Below are positions 21,238 through 33,529 of a stretch of DNA of 64,000 bases, piece by piece. Origin of the DNA: Coprinopsis marcescibilis (taxonomy: Eukaryota > Basidiomycota > Agaricomycetes > Agaricales > Psathyrellaceae); assembly GCA_004369085.1 (NCBI GenBank), contig ML210210.1, positions 1-64,000 of the forward strand, given 5' to 3'. Numbering within the stretch: position 1 is the stretch's first letter; every line of letters begins with the position of its first letter. The translations under genes were made by a program, and so were the position numbers. The notes under the pieces were generated by a model. The model had not been told where the DNA came from and searched no databases. It was given only the letters and a program-made list of their open reading frames with translations.

Positions 21238-23041
21238 GCGAAGACGCTTTTAAGCTGGGTTGAATGGTTAATGCGCAGTGCTGGTCTTGGTACTGTTGGC
21301 GTTTGCGTTGGCGGTGTTGTTTCAGAGCTTTGGGTAGGAACGCACGGCTTTGTGGTGGTGATGAGCATGGAATGATCAACGTCTACACGTGGCGGAACTG
21401 TGCTGTATTAGTGCTGGAGCACTGCACCACAGCGACCTCGGGCCTCGTGTGTTTAGAGTAGAGCGTGGGGACCTTGGAGGACGTGGGGATCACCTATGTC
21501 TCCAACCCCTTTCATGAAGGAGCTCGAGCTCTTTCTAGACTGTGAATTCGAGCAAGGGCGGAGTCATCTGACCGTAGCCTGGGGTATCACAAAGAGCAGA
21601 GTTAGCTAGGTTTGCTTTGTTGGAATTGAGCTTCTAGAACTTACAGTAAGCGCTAGCCCGGTGCGTGTTTCATTGAATGGATATGTATTGTCGAGGCAGG
21701 ACATAAAGGAGCTGTACGAATCAACTCGGGCCAAGAGATGGAATCTTGCCTCGAGGTTCGATCAAATACGCCAATTTGTGAATCTGCGGCAGCTTTCTAC
21801 GCCTCTCCATATTCGCTCTCGAGTATAGCGTCCGTCTGGTGTACTGGAGGGCAGGGCGGCTCGGTGCTGGCCGGTTCACCGCGGCTTGTAAGGTGCGTAG
21901 TTCATGGCGATCATCAACGCTGCTCGTTGTCCGATGCAACCCTGCACTTAAACACGGGCACGCAGGTAAAGAATCTAGTTGCCATGGTAGTGAGTCAAAA
22001 GAACTGATTCTACCCAGAGAGAAGTCGAGCAGACGTACCCAAGAGACGTGTCCAATACACATCTAAAAGCTCTCAAGGACGGCATTTCTGCGTCCTCATA
22101 ACCCCTCCAGCCTGCGCCATCTTCCAGGAGCCCATCTCAGGGCTCATAAAATCGATAAATCCTTCATACCCTAGAAATTAAAGCCTCAAACCACCCTGCT
22201 CCTCAGGTCGCCCTGATCACACGTGTTGTCCTGCCCGCCGTGCATCGTTCATATCTCAATACGTAGCGCTTCGGGAGATCTGATACCTTGAGACTGGAGA
22301 GTCCTGGCGCTAATGCATTGACAGCACTTTTCTCGATGGAAGATCTGTCAGGGAAGTAGACGTTTTAGGTCAACGGCCGCCATGACACCACTGGGCGCTG
22401 CTTGCCAGCAGGTATTTGACAGAAAATGGTTTTGATTGTCACTAAAGAATACAGAGAAGGACTGGAATAGATGTCAGTCAGCAACATAACACTGTAAATT
22501 GGGTACGTTTTCACCTTTTATCAACGATTTTAGAGAGGACATGGATGAAAATAATAGTCGCGTTGGGAAAGGTTCGAACCGCGATCTTGATCACGACGTT
22601 GCTGAGGCATCAAGCCGAGCTGATGTTCCCACCGGCGGTCTCGGTTGATGGGCGCTCAGTCGATGACAGAAGAAGTGGATGAACCTGGAAGAGCCTGCTC
22701 AAGTCGGGAGTAACTTGTACTTATACTTAGAATTCATGGGAGATGCTACTCCCGGATGATTGCCCAATCATGATCATCTCCTTGATGCCGCGATAATCAC
22801 CACAGATCACCTCGAAACCGTTGGATAACATCGCCTTTCGCCCGACAACTCCCAAGTATATTCAGCTCAACTGCGGTAAATTGCGACGCTCGTTACTGAA
22901 CCATTAATGGATTGCCTTCGATGACTCCAACCTCAGCGCATTTAGCTAATCAGAAACTTGTAAACTATCACCTCCGTGTCCCCACTTAAAGTACTTCAAT
23001 GAAAGGTGGAACAAGACCCGTTCTTGTTCTTTCTCCCGTCC
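21238..23041. other. Intergenic region of 1.8 kb
   Basis: Contains the promoter side of the 991-residue gene and the upstream region of the first seven-helix gene. Open frames are short, overlap antisense and lack motifs. The palindrome ggttcgaacc at 22571-22580 resembles a tRNA T-loop, but no cloverleaf can be drawn around it. Confidence 0.4.
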
Positions 23042-24329
23042 ATGACGCTCCTCATTATCCCAGCAGCAGACGATGTGGCTTTCGGTCCTATCATTAATAG
23101 CTGGGTTGCAGGTGTACTATGCCATACCGCGAGCGTTGGTACGCGCTGATCTGATAACTTTGTCATTATGATTGCTAAGGGATCAACCTAGGCGTACAAG
23201 CGACACTAGTCACTCTATCGATATCAGCCACCATCTCTGGTCCGTGGTCAAAAGAGGCCCGCGGAGCTCGATGGAAGTGTGTAGCACTAGTATCCGCTCT
23301 ACTATTCCTTTCTGTGTTTGTGCTGGCATTAGACGGCAAGAACATAGCGGAAACACTGCATCTACACCAAAAGCCTGATTATACCCAGCAAGATCTCGAC
23401 AGCATTATTCCCCTCTGGACCTGGGGATGCAGCTTGCTAGCGTTGGGAGCTATGCAGATCATTGGCGATGGAATCCTGGTATGTCTGATGCCAAGCTTTA
23501 CAGTCGCGCCAGCTAACCATAGCATTAGGTATGGAGGTGTTATACCGTCTGGGCTCAAAATAGACGAGTTGTTATGATTCCGGCCCTGATTCTCCTTCTT
23601 TCTCTCTGTAAGAGCCATAGCCATCTTCTTAAAAACCTCAGAATCTGACAAATCTCAGTTTCCGGACTGGCCTCAGTGGTACTGCACGTCCTCGATGGCG
23701 TCAATCCCGGCGCTTATAACACACCTCTTTTGGTGTGCGAGATATCGTATATGCTCTTATCCGTTGTGACAGCGGCTGCGGCGACGGGTCTCATATGCTT
23801 CCGTCTGATACGCGTCGACCGCCAGACAAGAGCTTTATCTTCTATATCGGATCGCAGACCCTACACCCGGGTAATGACGATCTTATTGGAGTCAGCATTG
23901 CCATTTACTCTTTGTGGTGTCTTCGCCGCAGTAGCAAGGGCCATTGAATATGGAACAGAGAATCCAGACCCTATTGTCTTCCCCATATCAATGTTCTCTA
24001 CAAGTCTGTGGACCGTCTTCTGCGTAAGTCAATGCATGCAATATGTTCAACAATGTCGACTTACCGGGTGGATACAGGGATTGGGACCTACATTAATTGT
24101 ATATCGTGCGAGTTCCACGGACTCACAGGTGAACACCACGTCACAGGAACGCGGTAGCCAGCGGACGCTCCCGCCGCTTTCATTTGGTAGACGACAAGAT
24201 GAAAGCTACTCAACACAAATGGGAGTTGAAGCACGGCGGAAAGGACTCGAAGCAGGTGTGCATTCAGCTCCAAGTCACACGCGGCGATCGCAGGATACTA
24301 TAGATGAGCATGTATATGTAGCAATGTAA
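23042..24329 (+). CDS. Seven-helix membrane protein, tandem copy 1
   Basis: Five exons: about 23042-23138, 23192-23478, 23529-23607, 23659-24023 and 24078-24329, giving about 359 residues. Hydrophobic segments include INSWVAGVLCHTASVGVQ, WKCVALVSALLFLSVFVLAL, LLALGAMQIIGDGILVW, MIPALILLLSLFSGLA, LLVCEISYMLLSVVTAA, the helix after TRVMTILLESALPFTLCGVF, and FSTSLWTVFC. This is the layout of a large Agaricomycete membrane-protein family of unknown function that has about seven helices and ends near GPTLIVYR. The C-terminal cytoplasmic tail of about 70 residues is Ser/Arg-rich. Exon structure and sequence match the gene at 24719, so the two are tandem duplicates. Exon edges may be off by one base. 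Confidence 0.75.
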
Positions 24330-24718
24330 AAAAATTATTCGTTCAAGTTTGCATATGATCCCCTGAATTCTCGGGCAAAGAACGTCGGAGTCAGTGCCAG
24401 TGATGAGTTGAACTCAATCATTGGTCGAGCTTCGCATGGTATAATTAGCATTTGATCCGAAAGCATGCCAATTCGAACAGTTTCTTCCCATCGTCTTTGT
24501 CTTACAAGGCAACGAAGAGATCATAGTGCCTCAGTACCCGATGATTGAGAGCGCTCCCGACGCTATTCAAGTACAACAAGAAGTTAGAAGACAGTGGCGC
24601 AACTACCGGGCCAACATTCGCGTACTCGAGGTTGCTGGATGATCGAGATATAACCAATGTGGCGCAGCGTCGTTTCCAGTGTGTTCCCATTCTCCTATAA
24701 CGCACCAAGCCTCTTGAT

Positions 24719-25923
24719 ATGGGACTCCTTTCATTTCCTCCCAGTCATGACCGCGATTTCAACTATCCAATTATAAATGCTTGGGTAGCAGGTCTACTTT
24801 GCCATGCAGTAAGCCTCGGTGAGTAGACAGAACTGCACCTGCACACACGCACTCAACAGAAGAAATAAATAGGCGTGCAAACGGCTCTGGTCCTGGTGTC
24901 ATTGACTTGCGCTATCTCAAGTCCAAAGAAAACTCGTCAAGCACGGCTTGCCTCTACTGCGTCAGTAGGCATGCTACTTCTCCTATCAGCCTTTGTGCTC
25001 GCTCAAGATGGAAGTGCAATGGTGGCAAGTCTAAACGTCCTTCCCGTTCCCGCGTGTGAGGACAATGAAAATGCTAGATACTCGTCTCCGCTTTGGGGTA
25101 GAGTTTCCGTGCTACTATGTATGGGTGCGATGCAAATTATCGGGGGGTCAGTGATGGTGAGTTAATAGCCACTTGGGTCGCAACAAACAAGTATCTTTGT
25201 TGACTGCTAGGCTTTACCCCTAAAATATACAGGTGTGGAGATGCTATATCATTTGGGTAGACAAGAGATGGCTTGTGATATTCCCAACAGTGTTTCTCAT
25301 ACTATCAGCTGGTAAGTGCTCAACCCATCGAGACGGTATATCATACGAGTCACTCACCCTGTAACAGTCACCGGTGCTGCGTCGGTTATTCTTGATATAC
25401 TCACGCAGCTAGACTTTGGATCCTTGGAGACACTTTTCCTTGCATGCCAAGTTTCCTATATGCTGTTCTCTGTCGGCACTGCAGTCCTTGCTACAGGTCT
25501 TATATGCTTCCGTCTGATCACAACGAAAAGAGAAACCAAAATTCTCCCTCGCTACGCCTACAACTCGGACAGAAAGGAAACCAACAATGGAGTGTACACT
25601 CGAGCTATCAGGGTTCTAGTTGAGTCGGAGCTACCATTCACATTTTGTGGCGTTTTAGCAGCAATATTGTTTGCCGTTGCCTACGCTGGGGACGACTCGC
25701 AGAGCAACTCAAGCCCTTCCGCATCTCTCTTCTCAGTTTCTCTCTGGATTATATTTTGTGTGCGTATTACGTTCCAGTATCTCTTGGAGAGCGTTGACTT
25801 ATCACAACAATTCTTCAGGGCATGGGCCCCACGCTCATGGTATACCGTGCCAATACAAGCGAGACTCACGCTCATCACACACCGTACAATCAGGAAGACC
25901 TGCCAACACTTATCCAACAATAG
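24719..25923 (+). CDS. Seven-helix membrane protein, tandem copy 2
   Basis: Same five-exon plan as the upstream neighbour. It starts MGLLSFPPSHDRDFNYP; the helices line up (NAWVAGLLCHAVSLGVQTAL, MGAMQIIGGSVMVW, ACQVSYMLFSVGTAVLATGLI, ELPFTFCGVLAAILFAVAY, SLWIIFC). It ends after GMGPTLMVYRANTSETHAHH with TAG at 25921-25923. The tail is much shorter than in copy 1. Divergence is high (perhaps half of residues identical by eye), so the duplication is old. The function is unknown; a receptor or transporter role is only a guess from topology. Confidence 0.75.
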
Positions 25924-26123
25924 AGTATACGAGCCGCATCACTACGACTACTACTACTTCAAATACATATATACATATACCAATATAGAACTATTACTAT
26001 TCAAGTTACCGTTATCGAGACCATATATGACCATAACCTCCGTTCGGATTTTGATTAAGAAGCCTATGCATTCTTCAAAGTAGATGGGCGCCCAGTGAGA
26101 GATTGAAACCTTGAGGGAATTTG

Positions 26124-27726
26124 TCATAGACCGCTTGAGTTAGTGGTCCACGAATCCTCCAGACCAGACCTCAGCCAAGGGCCAAACCGGATGGAACCTA
26201 TGGAAACGGCTTGACGTTGCTGCGAGCTCTTCGAGATCCTGCCCTCGAGTTCTCCTTCTGACACTTCCCGCAAATGAAGAATCATTCTCGTGGACAAGAT
26301 GAAGGCTGTTGTGGATTGAATGCTAAGATTCAAGTTAATCTGGACTGTCCGTCAATCACGGGATAAGGGGAAGCGACGTACCTGGCGAAGGCCAAATTTA
26401 GACCAAGCTATTAGTGGAAAACACAGCAGCGGGCCAAAAATGAGTATATCATGCGATGATTGGTTATAAGAGGTGGAGACTCACCGGGGCGAGAAGGCTC
26501 ATCAGTGTGTTTATGATAGCCATTGCTGATGAATCAACAGGTCAGTTATACTGTTTTCAACTGTAATGAAACCCCTAGTTTACCTGTCAGCAATACAAAA
26601 TAGACGATTCCATCCCGAATGAATAATGCGTAAAGTCCGCTTCCGCAATCACGGAATTTTCTGAAGGCAAACCAACACATGATAAGGAAGATGACTAGAG
26701 ATGCGCAGTAGCCGGGTTATGAGTATCGCCAAATTGTTGATTTTTCTTCCTTTCCTTACCCAGTTCGCTTGCGGCTGACAGTGCAAATACCGCTGAGACA
26801 AAGTGTCTGCCAATTGGGTCAGTTAGAGTGGGAAGGCAATTGATAGCTCTTGGGGCAACAGTTGGTATATCTTTGATACCACCCACACAGCGAAACGTGA
26901 GTATCATGCAGTGCGAACGATGCTTTCGAAACTGATACATACATTGGAGAGTTGATAAAGCCTTCGCCATGAGTGTGAACTTGCCAGCTTGCACAATCTT
27001 TGGTGCCGATTAGTAGGACTTCACGGTGCTCTGACTGTACATACCACAAAATGAAGCACCAGGTACGTCGTGATTAACCACCCTCGACCAGAAATTGCGT
27101 ACACGCGCAAAAGCTGAATCGCTGTGAGCGGCATAAAGCAGTTAGAGACTAAGTAGTCCATGTTTCAAGTTTCAACCACTTGCCTTCAGCTAGCAGAACG
27201 GAGATTATCGTTGTGACTTCCCATACAAGTTTAGATAAAGTCGAACAAGCTTCAATTCCCAAGGACTTACGTGACCCGAAGCTGAAGAATAAATGGCATC
27301 TCTGCGCGTTGAACCAAATTGAGAGATGGCGACGACCGAGCGGACATATAGCACTTACGTTGGGTGGCATTCCCGTGAAATGATCTTTATGACAGATGAT
27401 CAGTTACCGTCATCAGAATATTGTGAATTCCCACCTACAAGCAGCGCTCAGAGGGGCGACAACCACAAATGAATATCGGGCCATCATGAACACGGTATTC
27501 GTCAGACTCCACGGAGTGTTCCAAACGTATTTCACCTGCGTTTGTGAGAATCGGTCTACTTATTTTAGTTAGCAAGAGGGACTCCACATACCTCAAGGCG
27601 AAACGTTTGTATATAATCAATGATCTACACGGTTCACGGTGTGTTTAGAGGCAGAGGTATGCAAGGCGATTCTGAACGTACCGCCAATGTTATCATTGCG
27701 ACTAGCCAATCCGGCGTGAGATTCAT
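26124..27726 (-). CDS. DUF6533-type multi-pass membrane protein
   Basis: Many short exons on the minus strand. The recognisable core is IIDYIQTFRLE joined across an intron to VKYVWNTPWSLTNTVFMMAR, the signature of the DUF6533 family, which is abundant in Agaricomycetes. Later exons read LVWEVTTIISVLLAEAIQLL, RVYAISGRGWLITTYLVLHF and a C-terminal exon NLSIQSTTAFILSTRMILHL ending at 26124. Family members are membrane proteins with about seven helices and unknown function. The start is uncertain: ATG 27726 gives MNLTPDWLVAMITLAIIDYI, but an upstream exon is possible. Exon borders in the middle (26700-27100) were not fully resolved and one may be damaged. Confidence 0.6.
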
Positions 27727-27739
27727 TCGGAAACCATAT

Positions 27740-28330
27740 TCGTCGACCAACCTTGAACATACTATGATTAGACATTAGAACTTAGAAGACATAAACATTA
27801 CAAGCGGACATTACGCAGACACTCACGTCAATAATCTGCTTGTACGTTGCTCCGTCAACGAAAAGTACGAGTTTTTGCTGTAAAGCGGCTATGGACATTG
27901 TGAAGTTGTCAAGGAGCGGATGTCGAGATTCGATCCTGGCTGGAACCACGTCAAGCCTTAAATATTCCTCTAAAACTTGTGGCAGAACTGAGTAGCCTGA
28001 AATAGAGAATCAGTTCACAGCCGTGATAGACAGCTGCAGTCTGATTTTGTGATGAAAAGTAGATGGCCGCACATAATCGTGACTGGCACTGTAGCAGCGA
28101 GAAACGCTCGGAGGTCCCAGCCTTCCCCAGGACTGTTATTCAGTGGTCAGTACCGCTCCGCGATTTCGAGTATTATGTTCAAATCTTAAGAAGCACCCAC
28201 CACACCCAAACAGTCCACTGCTGACATTGCAACAACTGAGACTTGGTTTTCCCCGATGGTGTCGGAGGGAACTTGAATGGAACGACTGTTTGTGATGGAT
28301 TAAATGAATTGTATGTCTCGAAGATACCGG
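27740..28330 (-). other. Possible exons of an unidentified gene
   Basis: The minus strand contains open pieces with coding-like composition, such as SPGEGWDLRAFLAATVPVTI and the run ending LPQVLEEYLRLDVVPARIES followed by QKLVLFVDGATYKQIID, with likely GT-AG boundaries. I cannot name a family or give a consistent exon chain. They may be a separate gene, a 5' extension of the DUF6533 gene, or a decayed gene. Confidence 0.25.
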
Positions 28331-28409
28331 GCATAAGGTTGTCCGGGGCGCCCAGAATACTCCACTTTCGAGAGATTGAAATGAGTTCCCAGCGAGATGT
28401 ATCGTCACA

Positions 28410-29358
28410 ACACGGAAATTGTTCAGGCTGAGATTTGCTCTCAGAGATTTAGTTGAACGGACGAAAAGATAATGAATGGGCTGGATTGAATTGGAAAAGG
28501 ATTAAGCCCTTTCATGACATGGGCGAAGTGGCGTTGTCGGAAGATCGCCAACAGTCGTCAGCGGCGGGTGTGAAGGGGCGTTTCACATCATCGCCGCTGG
28601 TGATTGATCCGAAGATTACGTGGATTGATCAATCCGGCGCATTATTGGGCCTGGCCCGGCGTGCCTGAGCGCGAGTCACTGCTTTTGCTTTCATCTTTTT
28701 GCTTGCTTTACCTTTCCTACACATACGTAGGTAAGCCACCGTCAACGCCCGTCCCTTGCAGAGCCAGGCTTGGAGTCGCAACATTCTCTTCAAGATTTTA
28801 TTCAACGGCAAGACTTGAACACCCCCTATTGTAGAACTAGAGAAGACGATCGTATCCTTGAGGATACTGCGGCCTTCCTCCGTTGCCAGCAGTTCCATAT
28901 AAAGGGTCCAATCTCGACCATCCAAGCGACTATCTTGATCATCGACATACTTTAAAGTATCCCTTTAGGCCCCCTAGCGCATGTTTACCTTACTCTGCGA
29001 CGCATCTAGAATTCCACTCGGATGATTTGTGACCTTGACCTTCTCCTTCTCCGCAAGGAGTTCTGTGATCTATCTTTAGGAACGGCATAGGCCTTCTTCT
29101 ATAGGAGTCATATGCCCCTTCTCCCATCCTATGATGAGAATGTGCTGCAAAGCTTCTCAAATGCACTTACAGGTCAGCTGGCCATTGAACATGGTGGTGA
29201 GGTGACGTTCCTTGTCGTAAAGGCCTTCTTTCATCTTCCTATGTCTGGGATTGAGCATCTGGACCGGTGGGACAAAACCCGTGCTCTTCCAAGGAGTGAA
29301 ATCCAACTCTACGGTTTTCCTTTTACCTATCGTCCATCTGGAGAGAGGATAGTCAAAG
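28410..29358. other. Intergenic region
   Basis: Short frames occur on both strands but none has a motif or convincing exon structure. It precedes the sugar transporter start at 29359. Confidence 0.35.
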
Positions 29359-31775
29359 ATGAAGGTGAGTAGTTGTGCATTCTCGTGATGAGCCCCGTTC
29401 CCAAATCTACCTCGAGTATAACGCAAGCATCGCATCAAACCCTGTAAGTCGTGCACGGCAATTTCAAAAAAGATCCAACTAATCTCCTATATCGCAGTAC
29501 GTGGTCGGGTCGTTCGCCTGCATTGGAGGCGGCCTGTTCGGTCTCGATATATCGTCTATGTCGGGAGTTCTGAACGTTTGTCACCTCCTTTTTATCCAAT
29601 CGGATTTGAAATATTGATTTAATATTCAGAACCAATCCTATTTGTCGACATTCAACCGTGTACGGTCATCAGCTCGTCTTGTTAGCTTCGACGTTCTCAC
29701 AATTCCTCAGCCTAACCCTTCCGTCCAAGGCGCTATCGTCGCCTCGATGCCTGCAGGTTCTCTCCTCGGAGCGCTCTCAGTAACGCAATTGGCAGATAGA
29801 CTTGGACGCAAGAACACCATCATCTTAGCTGGTATTGTATGGGTCGTTGGGTCAATTCTTCAATGCGCCTCGATCGTGAGTATCACAAACTTCCCATTTG
29901 TGAAAGACCCACATCTCACTTCCGTGCAGAACCGAGGCATGCTCGTCGCAGGACGAATCGTCTCTGGATACTCCGTCGGCTTGTCAAGTGCCGTAGTTCC
30001 CATCTATCAGTCCGAAATCACAGTTCCTGCTATCCGTGGGCGAATGGTGTCCTTGCAGCAATGGTACGTCCGCGCATGGCCCATCTGATATGCTTGGCAC
30101 TTCGTATGCTCAATCATATTTAGGTCTATTACTTGGGGCATTCTTATTCAGTATTTCCTCCAATTTGGATGCTCCTACATCGATGGCGTCGCTTCTTTCA
30201 GAATTCCTTGGGGTCTTCAAATGATACCTGCCATCATTTTGAGCTTGGGTATGATGGTGTTCCCTGAGAGCCCTCGGTACCTCTTCGACCATGGAAGGTT
30301 AGTAGCTTCTCTGGGTCCCTTCCCGTGACACTTTCTACCTCACCACACGAATTACACAGAGAAGAAGAAGCGCTTCAAGTGTTGGCTGACCTTCATGGCG
30401 GCGGAGATAGGAACAACGAACTTGTTCTGCTCGAATACGAGGAAATTAAGCAACAGGTACAAGCACCTTTTGCTCATAATCAGCTCTCAACAGCCACTCT
30501 AAATCCGTGCCCTGGCTAGGTCTATCTCGAACGAGTCGAGGGCGCGAAATCGTATCTAGATCTTCTCAAACCTGGAAACCCTCGCCGAGTGATGCTGGGC
30601 TGTTCGCTTCAGGCATGGTCTCAATTGACTGGAATGAACGTCATGATGTGCGTCTCATATTTCTGCCTTTCTGCAATACCCGTTAAGACGTTATCATCTT
30701 CAATAGGTACTATATCATTTATGTATTCGAAGGCGCTGGTCTCACTGGACGTCGAAGCAACCTTATCGCCGATGTAAGTCTCCGTTACCCGATCTTGCCT
30801 CGCATCAGTATATCCAACCATGCCTCCAACAGTCAGTCCAATACGTTTTAAACGTTTTAATGACCAGTAAGCTCCTCCTTTCTGTTTCGATGCAAGCGAC
30901 ATTGCCATATCTCAATTGCGTCTAGTTCCCGCTATCATTTACATCGATAAATGGGGAAGAAGGCCCATGCTCCTCGCTGGAACTCTCTTCATGGGATTCT
31001 TCCTGTTTCTCGTTGGAGGTTTGCAAGCTCGGTTCGGCGACTGGGGTGACCACGAGGGCAAACGTGTGTATCTTAAAGCCACTCATGCGTACCAGGTCAT
31101 AATACTTTTTGATTTCTACTAGGAGTCTGGGTCGTCACGGATAACGCAGCCGCTACGAGGGGAATCATCGTCTGCTCATATCTCTTTGTCTGCAGTTTCG
31201 CCGTGACTATGGGCCCCGTCTCCTGGACATACCCTGCAGAGCTAGTAAGCCCTGTCCTCTTCGTATATCCGAAGACGCGGGTACTCACAGATATCCTTAG
31301 TACTCTCTGAAAGTCCGAGGGAAAGCCGTTGCACTCGCAACAGTGCGTAATATCTCCAACTTTCCAGCTCGACTCTTAGTCTCATGATCTCATGATCATA
31401 TTTTATATAGGCAGCCAACTGGACATTCAACACCGTCCTCGCCTTTGCCGTACCCCCAGGCCTGGACACGATCGCCTGGAAGACCTACTTCATCTTCGGG
31501 ACCTTCAACTTTGCCTGCTTCATCCATGTCTTCTTCATGTTCCCCGAGACCGTCGGACGTTCGCTCGAAGAAGTGGAAGAGATATTTAAACAAGGACACG
31601 TCTTCACCGCTTGGAAGATCAAGAGAGACGTCGGGAAGAAGACGCTGTCGGATCTCACTGAGAAATCGAAGGTCGAGGTCCGTTTGTCTTTGTTCGTTAT
31701 TTACCTATTTGAAGCATTCACTGAGCCTTGATTCAGGGTAAGCGAGAGGACAGTCCGGATGATCCTGAACAGTAA
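29359..31775 (+). CDS. MFS sugar transporter
   Basis: Twelve-helix major facilitator of the sugar porter family, expected in the plasma membrane moving hexoses. I place the start at ATG 29359 as a 6-base exon (Met-Lys), a 52-base intron, then YNASIASNP and PYVVGSFACIGGGLFGLD. The signatures are in order: ADRLGRKNTIILAG, GRIVSGYSVGLSSAVVPIYQ, SEITVPAIRGRMVSLQQW, FPESPRYLFDHGR, LLKPGNPRRVMLGCSLQAW, SQLTGMNVMMYYI, YIDKWGRRPMLLAG, GPVSWTYPAELYSLKVRGKA, and FPETVGRSLEEVEEIF. The C-terminus is EDSPDDPEQ with stop 31773-31775. About fourteen short introns are present, and no lesion was seen. The exact substrate cannot be told. Confidence 0.85.
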
Positions 31776-31896
31776 GCATATTGAAATCGACAACAAAGCC
31801 GCAAATGAGCTGGAGTCTGGGATGTAATTTAAAACGAGAAATGAACACATGTATTCCGTTAACCATATCATCGTCAAGCTCTCCAAATCAGCACAG

Positions 31897-33528
31897 TTAT
31901 GCCACAGGAGTAACCACAGCCTCTGCAGCTACATTCGCACCAGCAGCTGGAGTCGCCTTTGGGAGGCTAGTAGTGGAAACGGCGGTGCAGCTTCGAATCA
32001 TCGTAGCCGGGTCAGGCCCCTGTTGAACGGGGTTGCACCCAGGCAGTGCGTCGAGGTCTGATTCAATAAAACATCAGAGCTCAATAGCAAGCAGCACCGT
32101 ACGGATACTCACATTGCCCTTCAGTGATTTCATCAACCATAACCGGCACCTTGCAGCTGTTCATCTCCTCATCCGAGATCTGAGTCAACTCCGGGCACGA
32201 ATCCGGCAAACCGAGGATAGAAGCCCCGCATTTGTCCATGGCGCGTTGGAGAGAGTCGCCTTCCCATCCAAAGACGTAGTCACCATGGTGTCCATAGCCA
32301 GTTCTGCACACACACCCGGGATTAATCAGAGCTGATATGACGGGGAAACAAGACTCACGGGTCTCCCATGCTAAGAACGAAAGGCTGGCTCCCATCTTTA
32401 GGCCACAGGTGAGTAAATTGAGCTGTGTCCCAGACGGTCTCGTAGAAGAGCATCGGGATGCGGACGGGGTGCGTCTTGGGACATGTCCCTCGTTGGAGGA
32501 ATATACCAGCGTTAGGATTGACGACACCTTCCATGTAAGCGACATGGCTGCTATGATCTGGCGTGTCCAGATTCACACCATCCCAGCACCTACATCCTCT
32601 CAGTCAGCAGCTGAGCTCCAAAACTCGAATCAAGAAGGAAGAAGGAAGAACGCACGAAGGGAAGAATAGATTAGCCCGGATACCATACGGACATGGTTTG
32701 TTCGGCAGCTCGACGGTATCGTATGGGCCTGCGCCAGGTGCAAACGAGTTGGAAAGGTCGAAGAACCCAGGTGTGTCCCAGCACCTGAAGCTGCTCGCCC
32801 ATGCCTCTGGACTGCGGGGATCGAGCTTGGTGCTCCGTCGTCTCACCATCGGGTTACCTGTAATCATCCTAAAGCCCTATACGTCCGATCCAAAGTGAGC
32901 ACAACGCATTCACTACAGATACTATAGTCTCGCAACCAAGACTGAGCACTGATGACTCACAGGTCTAAAAGCGACAGTGGGCGAAAGGTCGGGAGGTTGA
33001 ATGTAATACACCGTCATCCCTCCGTCAGGATTTCCCGTAACATGGTTGGGAATCTGAGGAACACGGATGAAGCTGCCATTGGGATGTTTGAAGTACAATA
33101 CGGCGGTCCAATAGTTTGATTTGTCTTCCTTGAATTTACATGTGGTGCATGTCGCAACGTTGGGGAGATCGAGGGAGGGGTCCATAGATAGGTTGAAGCT
33201 AGATTGGATAAGTTCAATGTTGAGTACTTCGAGCTGTGAAATTAGGCGTACGCATTCTAGCAAGACGGTGAGATCCTTAGCAGCGTAATATTACATGAAA
33301 ATTAGGGAATACATACTCCTCCGATAATCTGATGCAAATGAGGTGCAACTTGGCCAGGTGTGACAAGGCTGAGGGTGATGGATATTAGTTAATATCGGAA
33401 AGACCAAGGCATACTAGCACGTACGGATCGAAACGCTCAGTCACAAGCTGGGCGCAGGGAAAACGAATCAAAGCAGACACATTCCGTATAGCGGACAGTG
33501 TCGCAGACGCCAAGAGTAGCCACTTCAT
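31897..33528 (-). CDS. Secreted DUF1996 domain protein
   Basis: The start at 33528 gives a signal peptide (MKWLLLASATLSAIRNVSA) followed by LIRFPCAQLVTERFDP, LVTPGQVAPHLHQIIGG and LSMDPSLDLPNVATCTTC. This is the DUF1996 pattern of fungal secreted proteins, often found alone or next to WSC carbohydrate-binding domains. Later exons carry YWTAVLYFKHPNGSF, GNPDGGMTVYYIQPP, CWDGVNLDTPDHSSHVAYM, FYETVWDTAQF and YGHHGDYVFGWEGDSLQRA. The C-terminus is Ala/Thr/Pro-rich and has no WSC repeat. Stop 31897-31899. A TATA-like element (gctataaatagc) lies near 33800, about 270 bases upstream. The molecular function is unknown; extracellular or wall-associated action is inferred. Confidence 0.85.
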
Positions 33529-33529
33529 C

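Noticed and set aside
22571..22580. tRNA-like T-loop ggttcgaacc
   Set aside because: Short palindrome only; no acceptor stem, D arm or anticodon arm can be drawn on either strand.
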